Of a stretch of DNA of 64,000 nucleotides, positions 34,905 to 44,767 are shown piece after piece; positions within the stretch are counted from its first letter, which is position 1; each line of letters begins with the position of its first letter. The DNA is from Dryomyza anilis (lineage: Eukaryota; Arthropoda; Insecta; Diptera; Dryomyzidae), in the NCBI GenBank assembly GCA_951804985.1, contig OX638133.1:68049867-68113866 (forward strand), in the 5' to 3' direction. Both the position numbers and the translations under genes were made by a program. The notes beneath the pieces were generated by a model. That model searched no databases, was not told the DNA's origin, and was given only the letters and a program-made list of their open reading frames with translations.

Positions 34905-35345
34905 CCATGTCAAAAGAGCGAATCTTTTCGTTTTTTGATCTGCATCATTATTTAAAAATTATTTTGCCAAACATTTTTTCCTGCTATTTTTAATTAATGA
35001 TGCAGATCGATAGGTGCTTTAAAAACAAACAATAAATGCTTTATCATCACTATTTTATCTTGTACCATTAAAGAGTTATAGCAAAAAAGAAAAGATTCGC
35101 CCTTTTGGCATGACAAGATTTTCAATTTTTCGAATTTCTTCGTTTTTTGCTATAATAATTTTTTGGTGCAAGATATAACTGTGGTGTTGAGGTATTAATT
35201 GTTTGTTTTTAAAGCACCTTTCGAACTGCATCATTATTGAAACATTTTTTTCCTGCAAACAATAAATGCCTTTACATCACTATTTTATCTTGCGCTAATA
35301 AAAAGTTATATCATAAAAAACAAACATATTTGCGTTTTGATCAGG
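34905..35345. repeat. Compound inverted repeat
   Basis: CGAATCTTTTCGTTTTTTG (34920) pairs with AAAAAAGAAAAGATTCG (35082). GATGCAGATCGATAGG with CTTTAAAAACAAACAAT (35000-35035) pairs with ATTGTTTGTTTTTAAAG and GCATCATT (35195-35235). AATAAATGC, TCATCACTATTTTATCTTG and AAAGTTATA also recur directly at 35030-35075 and 35260-35310. It looks like a rearranged foldback element. Confidence 0.6.
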
Positions 35346-35394
35346 ATATAGCCTCACAAAATTCAGTATGTTGTCCAAGTCTAAAAATATTTTA

Positions 35395-35832
35395 TATACG
35401 TTATAATAATTGACGAATAAACTAAAATAACAGACATTTTCGTAAATTTAAATTTCATAAAATATACTATTTAAATACAACTCAGCATTCATCATTTTAA
35501 ACTTCGGTACGATTTTTTATTTTATGATAAATTCATATATTTTACAATTTGATATTCGTAAAGCAAAAAGAAGCAGCAAACATGAAGAAACTGGAAGACA
35601 AGAAAATAATAAGTCAGATGTACGAATTAATTCGTGTTTTATTTTCACAAATGATTTTCGTAAAATATACGAATTTAAACATAAATAATTTCGTAACTTT
35701 ACGAAAGTTTATTCGTACTATGTACGAATGTTTTCTTGGATCATTTTCACGAATATTTTTGTCAAATACCCTAACTTTTTCGTGTATTTTGTGCATATTT
35801 TATTTTGAGTATTTGACAAAAAAATTATTTTG
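35395..35832. mobile_element. TTCGTA-word element, second copy
   Basis: TTTTCGTAAAATATACGAAT, TTCGTAACTTTACGAAAG and TTTTCGTGTATTTTGTGC with an end TATTTTATTTTGAG repeat the plan of 1529-4067. Frames on both strands (35549-35836, 35614-35796) are by-products. Confidence 0.55.
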
Positions 35833-36405
35833 TTAGTTTTACTACTACAACGACAATATAATGAAGATACATATCATATTTCAACAGATAATTCGTTTGT
35901 GTGATACATGCTGTGATAGATGTTCATAAATGCCCAAAACTGTAAATTTATCAAGTTTATGCTTGATTGAATTGCAAAAAATTAAAGATCAGTGCAGACG
36001 CGGACTTAATCAAAAATGATGCCTATCAACAGAAAAATATAATCATTAGTGAATATTGCTGTAAATATAACGAAATGAAGCCTTGATTAGAAAACTTTTA
36101 AAAATATCGAAGGTCTTTTAGCCAGTCAATCGCCAAAAAATTTATTGTGTCATTTATTTCCATTTATATTTTATTTCCAATATTGTTTATGACTAATATT
36201 TTGGTCGTTTGTATGATGATGATGAAACAAAAGCTGCATTACATCCAAACAAAGCATAACAATTAGTTGAACTGTTAGTAAGACATCAAAACATTAACAT
36301 ATTAATCCAAGTAAAAAGTAGATAACTGAATTTATATTAAGTGTAAGATGGAGTTTTATTTAAAGCATATATTTTGATGCACAGAATATGAGAATTGTCT
36401 CGGAG
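35833..36405. other. AT-rich stretch, nothing recognised
   Basis: No coding signal or repeat border. Confidence 0.35.
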
Positions 36406-36407
36406 AA

Positions 36408-37028
36408 GCCCGAGTGGAAATTGGTTAAGGTTTGCCTTTGTGGCGGCGGTAGCTCAGTGGTTAGTGCGTTGGACTGCGAGCCGAAAGGTCCACGGTTCAA
36501 GCCTGGACTGGGGCTAACAACATCTTTTCATAGAAACATTTTTCTATACCACGCTACCTCTCGTCAGTAAATGGCAAACCTACGAGAGTAAAACCATTGC
36601 CTATTAAAAGTTCTCACCCGCCGTTCGGATTCGGCAATAAACTGTAGGTCCCACCACTTTGAGTACAAATATAACACGCACAGCTCAAAATGGTGAGAGA
36701 GCTCGGCCTAAGTTCTTATAGGACTGTAGTACCAAACTATTATATATTATTAGCCTTATTTCGCATCCGTCCCTGATCAGAATGAGATAAGGCATCCATA
36801 CTAAAGGCCACCTGAAAGAATACTGATCAGGGTCGACTAAGGTAATCCTAATTTAAAATCCACGTTTGGCAACCTGATCCAACCTTCATAAAAAATACTG
36901 ATCTAAAGGTTAACAACATTAAATAGCGACGTTTTGAATCAGGCACTGATGAAAACCCCTGATCATTATCTGATTTGAAATCTGGCTGCCTGATCAGACA
37001 ATGATCGCATCCTGAACTAAATTTCATC
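36408..37028. mobile_element. CCTGATCAG-word element, copy 2, split by a SINE
   Basis: CCCGAGTGGAAATTGGTTAAG on the left and CCTGAACTAAATTTCATCTC followed by GGG on the right are inverted relatives and match 15648-16397. Between 36755 and 37000 the word CCTGATCAG or CTGATCAGG recurs about eight times. The SINE at 36442-36752 lies near its left end. Confidence 0.7.
36442..36752 (+). mobile_element. tRNA-derived SINE, longest copy
   Basis: A box GTAGCTCAGTGGTTAG, then GCGTTGGACTGCGAGCCG, B box GGTTCAAGCC, then CTAACAACATCTTTTCATAG, TACCACGCTACCTCTCGTC, CCCACCACTTTGAGTAC, GAGCTCGGCCTAAG and an AT-rich tail. This is the reference copy for the others. It is not a tRNA gene: no acceptor stem closes after the B box. 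Confidence 0.88.
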
Positions 37029-37190
37029 TCGGGAGAATGATCTCGGGGAAGAATTGACCGAGGAAAAATTGTTTAAGAAAGAAATGTCAAGGGGACGAAT
37101 TGTCAGTAAGCATTGTTCGGATATGAATTACCGCGGAATCACTTTGCGGAAAGGAATGAAATGCAAGAATAAAATCATATATGAGGTTGG
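37029..37190. other. Unassigned sequence
   Basis: GA-rich at 37030-37170, no domain. Confidence 0.3.
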
Positions 37191-37199
37191 AATAAAATT

Positions 37200-37695
37200 C
37201 TACATGGTGTTTAAAAGCTGCCATATTCTTTTGACATTTTTAATATACACACACCAAAGCTCAAATTTTAGTAGAAAATTCGAATCAATAATATCAGGGC
37301 TCTCATCACGTATGACGATAATCGTCGAATTAATTTTAACGTTATATCCTTTATGTTTGGCATGTCTAAAGTATTTAACACACGTGGTTGAATAGATTTG
37401 ACAGCAGCCACAAAAGCCGTGACGCTGCGAAAATGTCTCAAGGTGATGCATAATTTGTCTGCATGAGGCACTCTTATTAAATACTTTAATATTTAGAGTC
37501 TTATGCTGCGAGGGAATTGCGCGCTTTCCCAAATAGATGGCGTTTATATTGTCAACTCAGATTAGGTTCGTTCCACATACTCAAACAATGCCAGTGATTC
37601 ATCTGCCGTGATGATCGTTAAAAGCATGCCGAACGAGGCATCTTGCTGTTGGTTGGCGTTGTTCCGGCAGTACGACATACTGTTTATTTAATAGG
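37200..37695 (-). pseudogene. Unidentified, probably decayed coding sequence
   Basis: Two overlapping minus-strand frames are open for 110 and 67 codons (37200-37532 and 37268-37471). Composition is less AT-rich up to 37690, where another frame begins MSYCRNNANQQQ. This pattern of broken frames in a row suggests an old transposon or gene relic, but no family motif could be recognised. Confidence 0.25.
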
Positions 37696-38079
37696 ATCAT
37701 GTCATGTGTGGCTTTGCTGTAATAGATTTGTAACTAGACACGAATTACAACACAAATTTAATTAATTAATTGCGTTGCGAATAATTTTAAAAAGAGTATA
37801 AATATATTTATTTCATAACTATTGATTTAATTGGACATACACAAATAGATGGTTCATATAAACCCGCTTAAAATACATTTTAATTTTATAGATGAATTGG
37901 CTTTAATAGAAATTTACTTTATTAGGGAAATCACACGATTGATATTAATTTTATTTTTGAAAATCCTGAAATTCAGGCCATAAACCATAAATAATGACTG
38001 AGGATTATGAAATGAGACTGTAAAACGTACATATTTGGTATCCAGTGTTTGTTAGAATTCACTTATTTATACTTATGGT
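37696..38079. other. AT-rich stretch, nothing recognised
   Basis: No coding signal or repeat border. Confidence 0.35.
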
Positions 38080-38081
38080 TA

Positions 38082-38877
38082 CACCCAAAAACAATTCCCT
38101 CAAATCCCATTAAAATTGGTCAATAGGACAATTATTGATTTAATAGTATACAAAAAATAAATCTTTTCATATAAACTCAATGACAATGTCATAGAATTTT
38201 CTAGTATTTAATGGTATTTTCCTATTAAAATAATTATTTATCCTATTGACTATGTTTATACCCTACACCTATGAGGTACAGAGTATATTAATTTTGTGCA
38301 TATATTGTAACGCCCCTTAGGAGGCATGTCCGGTATGGAAAAGTATATATATTCTTGATCAGCATCACTACCCGAGTCCGTTTAGCCATGTCCGTCTGTA
38401 TGTCTGTCAGTGTGCCTTCTGTCCGACTACAAGATAACTTGAGAAATACAGGTCAGAAGGCGATGAAATTTTGTTTCAATATATTTTAGGCAAAAAGTGT
38501 TTCTGAGTTTGGAAATGATCCAAATCGGTCAACGGACACGCCCACATCCCATACAAGTCACTTTTAAATAACTCTTTAGGAACTAATAACTCGAAAAGTA
38601 TTCAAGATGTAGTTATTTAAAATTTTAAAAAATATTGTTAGAATTCATCTAAAAATATGTGGTCCAAAAATAGGCGTTATCCGCCCACATTTGATTTTTT
38701 CATTATATACCGATTTTTTTGTAGTGGAAATTTTAGTCGTAAATTATTATTTCACCAAGAGTGTAGGGTATTCTATAGTCGAGCCCGACCGACTATTAAA
38801 GTTCGTCCCATGTGACCTAACTTTCCTAACTCGTTAATAGTAAAAAACTATTATTTATATAGTATTTTTTCTGGGTG
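38082..38877 (+). mobile_element. CACCCAG-family MITE, copy d, split by a DINE-1-like element
   Basis: Left end CACCCAAAAACAATTCCCTC, right end TTTTTTCTGGGTG, with TA on both sides. The MITE is continuous from 38082 to about 38250 and resumes at about 38835 (TTAATAGTAAAAAACTATT). Confidence 0.88.
38251..38834 (+). mobile_element. DINE-1-like repeat, copy B
   Basis: TATACCCTACACCTATGAGG, AAGTATATATATTCTTGATC, CAAATCGGTCAACGGACACG, AGCCCGACCGACTATTAAAG, ACTTTCCTAACTCGT. Lies inside MITE copy d, in a T-rich spot and without an obvious target duplication, as expected for a Helitron-type insertion between T residues. Part of the 3' half present in copies A and C is missing. Confidence 0.78.
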
Positions 38878-38879
38878 TA

Positions 38880-39295
38880 CTTATTCAATATTCTGATTTG
38901 AGTTTGATAGTCGAACAGAAAATTAAAAATTTTACATGATTTAAAAACATGGAAACTTACCGAATTCGAATATTTCGAAGTAAACTGGTACCGCAAATGT
39001 GTTACCTAATTGTCTGCCATTCCTTTTCCAAGGATGCTGCTGTCAACTAGTGTCTATAAATTATGTTGCCGCAATGCGCATCTGCAGCTGCTCTCCTACT
39101 GAACCCCCATTTAAAGATACCCGTTAAGAGGCACCATTACGTGACAAAAAATGCATCTTCGACAAATGGATTCGAATTGAGTTGCATCATTTCAAATAAC
39201 ATAAACAATAAAAACATAACGAAAATTGATTTTATTATTTTTTTTTATTTACATTTGCCATACGATTAACTACACTCATAAGAAGTGTCTTATTA
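38880..39295. other. Mostly AT-rich, nothing recognised
   Basis: 39000-39190 is less AT-rich with a 68-codon frame (39063-39269) lacking a domain. Confidence 0.3.
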
Positions 39296-39440
39296 GGTTT
39301 TCAGATTAATTTAAAAGTTTTTATGTAAATTCATTATATTTAACCTTTTTTTATTTATTACAAAAAATAAATAATACATACATCGAATAGCAAAGGACTT
39401 AAAATGAAATACAAACTCAATTATTACATTATTATCATGA
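39296..39440. repeat. Fragment shared with 44690-44742 / 48405-48480
   Basis: CCTTTTTTTATTTATTACA, AAATAAATAATA and later AACTCAATTATTACATTATT match the sequence into which the 3.65-kb hAT element inserted. The two sites are relics of one older repeat. Confidence 0.5.
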
Positions 39441-39698
39441 CTCTGTTATTTCAAATTTCCTAAGGTTTTTGAGTTATTGTAATACATATATTTGGCAATT
39501 ATCACGTTTTTCTACATATTTTGAACTTTAAATGTTATAATATTTAAGTTTTCGATCTGATTTCTTCTGTATTTTATGGAGCATACTTCAGTTAATATTT
39601 TGAAATAACCACATAATATTCGGAGGGTTTTCACCAAAGTTATAACTATTCAAGTGACCATTTTGATGCATAACATCTATGAATTTCATAATTGAATA
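39441..39698. other. AT-rich stretch, nothing recognised
   Basis: No coding signal or repeat border. Confidence 0.35.
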
Positions 39699-39699
39699 T

Positions 39700-39700
39700 A

Positions 39701-39788
<88 letters not shown>
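39700..39788. repeat. (AT)n microsatellite
   Basis: About 88 bp of pure AT dinucleotides after TATCTATATATAT. Confidence 0.97.
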
Positions 39789-39793
<5 letters not shown>

Positions 39794-40680
39794 AAAGTAT
39801 ATATAAAAAAGTAGAAACACAAAAGCAAAGAGTAAATAAACCTAAAACAAAAATAAAACAAAAACACAAAAACAAAAGTAATAATACAAAAATAAAAGCA
39901 TAAATACAAAAGAAAAACACAAAAGCAAAACACTAAAACAAAAGCAAAATCAAAAACACAAAAGCCAAAATACGAAAGCAAAAACATAAAATCAAAAACA
40001 CAAAATAAAAACACAAAAACAAACAAAAGCGAAAACATAACATAAAAACACAACCCCAAAACAAAAGAAAATCTCAAAATCAAAAACACAAACTCAAATA
40101 CACAAAATCCAAGACACAAACAAAAGCAATAAAAGCAAAATTTAAAAATCACTGAAGAAAAAACAAAAGCAAAAACCCAACATAAAAAAACACAAATGCA
40201 AAACACAACAACAACAAAAAAATATATTAGAAAAAACACAACTTAAAAAGCACAATAACAAAAACCCAAAAACAAAATAAAAACACAAAATCAAAACTAC
40301 GAATGCAAAAACACAAGAGCAAAAATAAAGCAAAAACATAAAATCAAAATCACAAGAAAAAACACAAAAGCAAAACAAAAATAAACTCAAAAAAAAGCAA
40401 AAACACAAAAGAAAAACGTATATGCAAAAACACAAAAATATGAGCAAATACATTAATTTAAAAAAAAAAACAAAGAAAAAAGCAATAGCAAAAACAAGAA
40501 CACAACAATAAAAGTAAAAATAAAAACGTAAAATAAAAACAAAAACTATAAAGGAAAAGCATAAAAAAAGGAAAAAATATAGAAACACAGAACTAAAGCT
40601 AAAATGCAAAAACAAAAGTAAAATATAAAAAGAATAAAAAAAAAGTAAAAACAAAAATACAAAGTCAAAGTCAATCTGAA
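39789..40680 (+). repeat. Strand-biased A/C array (AACACAAAAGCAAAA-type words)
   Basis: About 0.9 kb made almost only of A and C with isolated G and T, in irregular words such as AAAACACAAAAGC and AACAAAATAAA. The minus strand is a T-rich run giving Phe/Val/Leu/Cys frames (39646-40717) that are not genes. The opposite-strand version occurs at 56690-56825. Confidence 0.95.
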
Positions 40681-40841
40681 AAACAGAACAAAGCCCCATC
40701 TCTATTAAGAATAGCATATCTTTTTTTTTATAATTTACATAATATTTTTGTTGCTACATTTTTCTGTAGTGTGTTGTAGAAAATGAGCAGGTAAGATAAA
40801 AAACTGATTTTAAAACTAAAAAATAACCGAAAAATCCCGTT

Positions 40842-41026
40842 ACGCAGCCCGGATACCAAATATAGGCAATGTTTTGCTCTCGTAGGTTTGCCATTAACTG
40901 CCGAGAGGTAACGCGGTATAGAAAAATGTTTCTATGAAAAGGTGTTGTTAGCCCCAGTCCAGGCTTGAACCGGGGACCTTTCGGCTCGCAGTCCAACGCA
41001 CTAACCACTGAACTACCGCGGCTACT
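40842..41026 (-). mobile_element. tRNA-derived SINE with a different 3' half
   Basis: On the minus strand: A box GTAGTTCAGTGGTTAG, GGACTGCGAGCCGAAAGG, B box GGTTCAAGCC, CTAACAACACCTTTTCATAG, GGCAAACCTACGAGAGC, CATTGCCTAT. It then departs from the 36442 copy and continues GGTATCCGGGCTGCGTAACG, a 3' module also seen near 55253-55280. Confidence 0.82.
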
Positions 41027-41099
41027 ACTCAAATGCGATTTACATAATTTATATTAACGATCAAGATTACATAAATTCTGGTATATGTTCTTTTAGTTT

Positions 41100-41217
41100 T
41101 GTGGAGTGTTGACTGATTGATTTTTTTGATTTATCAAAAATTCCTAATTGATATACATACTGATTGTGTTGAATGATTGATTTTTTGATTTATCAAAAAT
41201 CCCTAATTGATATACAT
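41100..41217 (+). repeat. About 57-bp tandem duplication
   Basis: TTGATTTATCAAAAATTCC TAATTGATATACATAC (written in two parts) occurs twice with few differences, starting near 41115 and 41174. Confidence 0.85.
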
Positions 41218-41818
41218 ACACTAAGAAACGTTCAGAACGTTTTAACCCACATAAATTCTTGAATCAAAGTATGAATTGTTGGCATTTTTCTGTGTGTACT
41301 CCCAAAAGTGATCGGGTACAATAAAATTCCAAGATTTTATTTGGACAATTTTTATTCATATTCATATATGAATGAATTTGTCATTTCTAAATACAAATTG
41401 TCACTCTGATTTTCGACACTTGAATTCATACGGATCGTGATGAAATAAGTGGAGAAAGACCGACTACGGTGGGTGCCACTCGTAGCGCTATTACAAATCG
41501 CATAAATGAGAACAACGACAGTAACGAAAATAGACACAATGCACAATGAGAATCCAGCAAACGTGCAACCAGTGAAGCGTTGTGATGTCGCGAAAAAGGA
41601 AGCCAAGCCACCAAATCACAACACAGCGTGGGGCTGCCTGTTTTCCTACTCTACACCCAGCAAAAGTCACGATCTATGTACTTTTCTGTATATGTATCAT
41701 GCATATTTATGGATATATTAAACAAAGTGAATAGCAATAAATTAGCAATAAAATATTTTTATTAAGTATGGCCAAACGACAATCTACATTTGCTTAATTT
41801 AATATATCTATTAATTAA
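41218..41818. other. Intergenic, with a less AT-rich core
   Basis: 41440-41660 is more balanced in composition and carries overlapping frames on both strands (plus 41506-41721, minus 41352-41606) without domains. Possible exon or regulatory DNA; undecided. Confidence 0.2.
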
Positions 41819-41850
41819 ACCCTACCCCCTGTACCCCTTGAGGAACAGGG

Positions 41851-42268
41851 TAGGGATGTCCATCTGAAAAATACATCAATGTTTTTGTCGATATAGTACA
41901 TCGATGTTGTCCGATGTATCGAACAAAAACATCAATGTTTTCGATGCATCGAATTAAAAATTATTAGGTAAATAATTTAAATTTTCATGAAGATTTTATA
42001 AGACTTTATTTGTCAAGTAACCAAAATATGATATAGTAGGATAAAATAAATAAGTTTTTTACAAAATAATTAAGGCGATGGGAATCAAAAATACCTAAGT
42101 CCATATTATGTCATTTTGAGAAGAACACGAAACCCATGTTTAAAGCAAATTGTAATTTAAAGAGTTTAATTTCAAATAGAATTCCATAGATAATCAAATT
42201 TAATTAAATTTAGCTCCCAATTTAATGTTTTAAAACATCGATGTATTCATCCCGATGTAGACATCCAT
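41851..42268. mobile_element. hAT-like element with ACATCGATGT words
   Basis: TAGGGATGTCCATC on the left and GTAGACATCCATA on the right are inverted. ACATCGATGTTTT, TACATCGATG and CATCGATGTATTC words sit just inside both ends. The 41819-41850 sequence before it (CCTACCCCCTGTACC...GGGTA) looks like a DINE-1 head remnant. No matching 8-bp duplication was found, and the right side directly meets a MITE. Confidence 0.65.
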
Positions 42269-42269
42269 A

Positions 42270-42489
42270 CACCCAAAAAAAAATACTATATAAATAATAG
42301 TTTTTTACTATTAAAAATAGTCAATAGGATAAATAATTATTTTAATCGGAAAATACCATTAAATACTAGAAAATACCATGACATTGCCATCGAGTTTACA
42401 TGAAAAAAATAATTTTTTGTATACTATTAAATCAATAATTGTCCTATTGACCAATTTTAATGGGATTTGAGGGACTTTTTTTCTGCGTG
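42270..42489 (-). mobile_element. CACCCAG-family MITE, copy e
   Basis: Ends CACCCAAAAAAAAATACTAT and GGGACTTTTTTTCTGCGTG, each next to TA (42268-42269, 42490-42491). 220 bp, inverted relative to copies b and f. Confidence 0.88.
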
Positions 42490-42499
42490 TAGTATGTAT

Positions 42500-42735
42500 G
42501 TACACTCAGAAGAAAATGTCCCATTAAGTACTTAATGATACGACCATTGATCTTATGGTTCATGTATTAATAGTTTTTTTTTTTAAATCAAAAGTTTTCT
42601 AATTAATTCAATAGTATTTGAAAAAGTCAGTACCTTAAATTTAAATGTTATATTATTATTATTTTTAATAGAGTAAATACTGTGGATTTAATTCTTTTCT
42701 CCTATAATTATAAACGTGCTATAAAAAATATAAAA
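42500..42735. repeat. Repeat with CACTCAGAAGAAAATGTCCC head
   Basis: AAAATGTCCCATTAAGTACTT, GGTTCATGTATTAATAG and TTCTCCTATAATTATAAACG recur in order at 48845-49050. It is an AT-rich MITE-like family. Confidence 0.6.
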
Positions 42736-42739
42736 ACTA

Positions 42740-43766
42740 AGGACTGCGTTGAATAAAATTGTCCGTTACATATCTTCCCATAATGTGCTATTGCAAGATT
42801 CAAATTAAAAAAATTTGATCATAGTAGCTCTGAATTAAATGGCAGAAAATAATTTGTGTCAGTTATAGTCAATACAAAATGTATTTAACGCGAAAATGGC
42901 AAACGAAGTGCGAGAAAATATAATTAAAATTTTTCAAAAACAACATAGTTGGTCTTTTAAAAAAATTGCCAAGGGGGTAGGGGCTAACCCTAAGACCATT
43001 TCTCGCGTTATCAACCGCTTTAAGGAAGACCTGAGTATTGATCGGAAGAAAGGTTCTGGTAAATTTTATTTTTTTTTTTAATTCGATTGCTGCATAATGG
43101 ACGACGAAACTTATGTTTTAGCGGGCTTTTCTCAGCTACCTGGGCAGGAATTTTATACAGCCGATTCTCGAGGAAATGTCGCTGAAAAATTCAAATAAAA
43201 AAAAATGACAAAATTCCGAAAGAAATTCCCTGTTTGGCAGGCAATTTGCAGTTGTGGAAAAAGGAGCAGCTCATTCGTGACATCGGGTACAATTGATAGC
43301 GAAATATGTGTGAAGGAGAAGTGTCCACATTTTTTTGGCCTGACCTTGCTTCATGTCCCTACAGCAAAACGGCCTTAGAGTGGATCCAACAAAATGCAGT
43401 GATTTTGGTGCCTAGAGAAGCCAATCCACCAAACTGTCCAGAACTCAGTCCGATTGAGAGATACTGGGCTTTAGTAAAAAGGGAGATGAAGACAACAAAA
43501 AAAGTGGCCAAAGACCTTCAAGACTTTAAAAGAATGTGGTCTTCAGCAGCTGTGAGGTGTCGGACACTACCATTACAACATTAATGGAAGGGGTTTCGGA
43601 AAAATTAAAACTTTTTATTAAAAAATATTAATTTCTGGTTTTTTATATTTTTTTTTAAATCTAAAAATAATTTGCAAAATAAAATATTTTATTCTATAAA
43701 AATTCGATTACTAGATTTCTAGATTTTTTCATTTTTGTAGTGGACAATTTTATTCGACGCAGTCCT
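42740..43766 (+). mobile_element. Defective Tc1/mariner element of DD37E type
   Basis: Inverted ends AGGACTGCGTTGAATAAAAT and (inverse) AGGACTGCGTCGAATAAAAT continue to TTGTCC, one mismatch in about 25 bp, each flanked by TA (42738-42739, 43767-43768). The 1027 bp carry a broken transposase gene. Shorter than a full-length relative of about 1.3 kb, so internally deleted. DD37E spacing fits the ITmD37E lineage known from mosquitoes and other insects. Confidence 0.92.
42896..43627 (+). pseudogene. Tc1/mariner DD37E transposase, broken
   Basis: The N-terminus (42896-43050) is a helix-turn-helix start: MANEVRENIIKIFQKQHSW, then KTISRVINRFKEDLS. After RKKGSGK the frame ends at 43079-43081. The catalytic part resumes in the same frame at about 43097 with MDDETYVLAGFSQLPGQEF (first Asp), stops at about 43195, continues from 43205 with FPVWQAICSCG, then a deletion and frameshift near 43300 lead to STFFWPDLASC (second Asp). 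37 residues later comes the Glu of LSPIERYWALVKREMK. A last frameshift near 43551 separates the C-terminal TTLMEGVSEKL. At least two stops, two frameshifts and missing DNA between the DNA-binding and catalytic parts rule out activity. Confidence 0.9.
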
Positions 43767-43831
43767 TAATACAATCATGTTCGTTTTGTACGTCATTCAG
43801 CGTGTTTGCTCAAAATGATCGCATGTATTTT

Positions 43832-44640
43832 TATACCCTACACCTATGAGGTACAGGGTATATTAACTTTGTGCATATATTGTAACGCCCCTTAGGAGGC
43901 GTGTCCGGTATGGAAAAGTATATATATTCTTGATCAGCATCACTACCCGAGTCCGTTTAGCCATGTCCGTCTGTCTGTCTGTCCGTCTTGCTGTCCGAAT
44001 ACAGAATAACTTGAGAAATACTGATCAGAATGCGATGAAATTTCTTCTCAATATATTTTAGCCAAAAGTAGGAACTGAGTTTGAAAATGAGCCAAATCGG
44101 TCAACGGACACGCCCACCTCCCATACAAGTCACTTTTTCATAACTCTTTCGGAACTAATAACTCGAAAAGTATTCAAGGTATAGTTAAAAAATTTAAAAA
44201 GTATTTTTAAAATTCACCTATAAATATGTGGTCCAAAAATGGGCGTGATCCGCCCACTTTTTTTTTCATTATTTCCCGGGTTTTCATAGTGGAAATTTGA
44301 TCCGTAAATTATTAAAATCAAATCTATGAAATATTAGCCTTTCAAAATTTTAAATATAGGCGTGGTCCGCCCAATTAGATTTTTCAATTTTTTTTTTAGT
44401 TTTTTATACTTTATATAAATTTTTTAATTTATGGGGATATAAGACGTTAATTTCTGATATATGAATAATATTCTGAGGGTGGGGAGGTTCAGCATAATTA
44501 AAAGGTCTGCAATTAAATATCCCACATTAATATCCCCACCAAAGGTGTAGGGTATTCCATAGTCGGGCCCGACCGACTATAAAAATCCGCCCCATGTAAC
44601 CGAACTTACCCATGTGACCTAACTTTCCCAACTCGTTTGT
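43832..44640 (+). mobile_element. DINE-1-like repeat, copy C
   Basis: TATACCCTACACCTATGAGG through AAGTATATATATTCTTGATC, GCCATGTCCGTCTGTCTG, GGGCGTGATCCGCCCAC, TAGGCGTGGTCCGCCCAATT, CCACCAAAGGTGTAGGGTAT, GGGCCCGACCGACTATAAA. The most complete copy, very similar to copy A. Confidence 0.8.
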
Positions 44641-44767
44641 AATAATTCACATTATTAAACGCGATCTTGGTAAGGATTCAATGTATTTAATGTAAATGCA
44701 ATTTATATAACCTTTTTTTATTTATTACAGAAAATAAATAATATGGCAACCAGGGACGTAAATTGGA

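Noticed and set aside
36450..36525. tRNA gene
   Set aside because: A and B boxes are present but the acceptor stem does not close and the sequence continues into a shared SINE body; four related copies or fragments occur elsewhere in the window.
39646..40717. Phe/Leu/Val/Cys-rich minus frames of almost 200 codons that look like membrane proteins
   Set aside because: Product of the A/C-only array; the apparent hydrophobic segments follow from T-rich codons.
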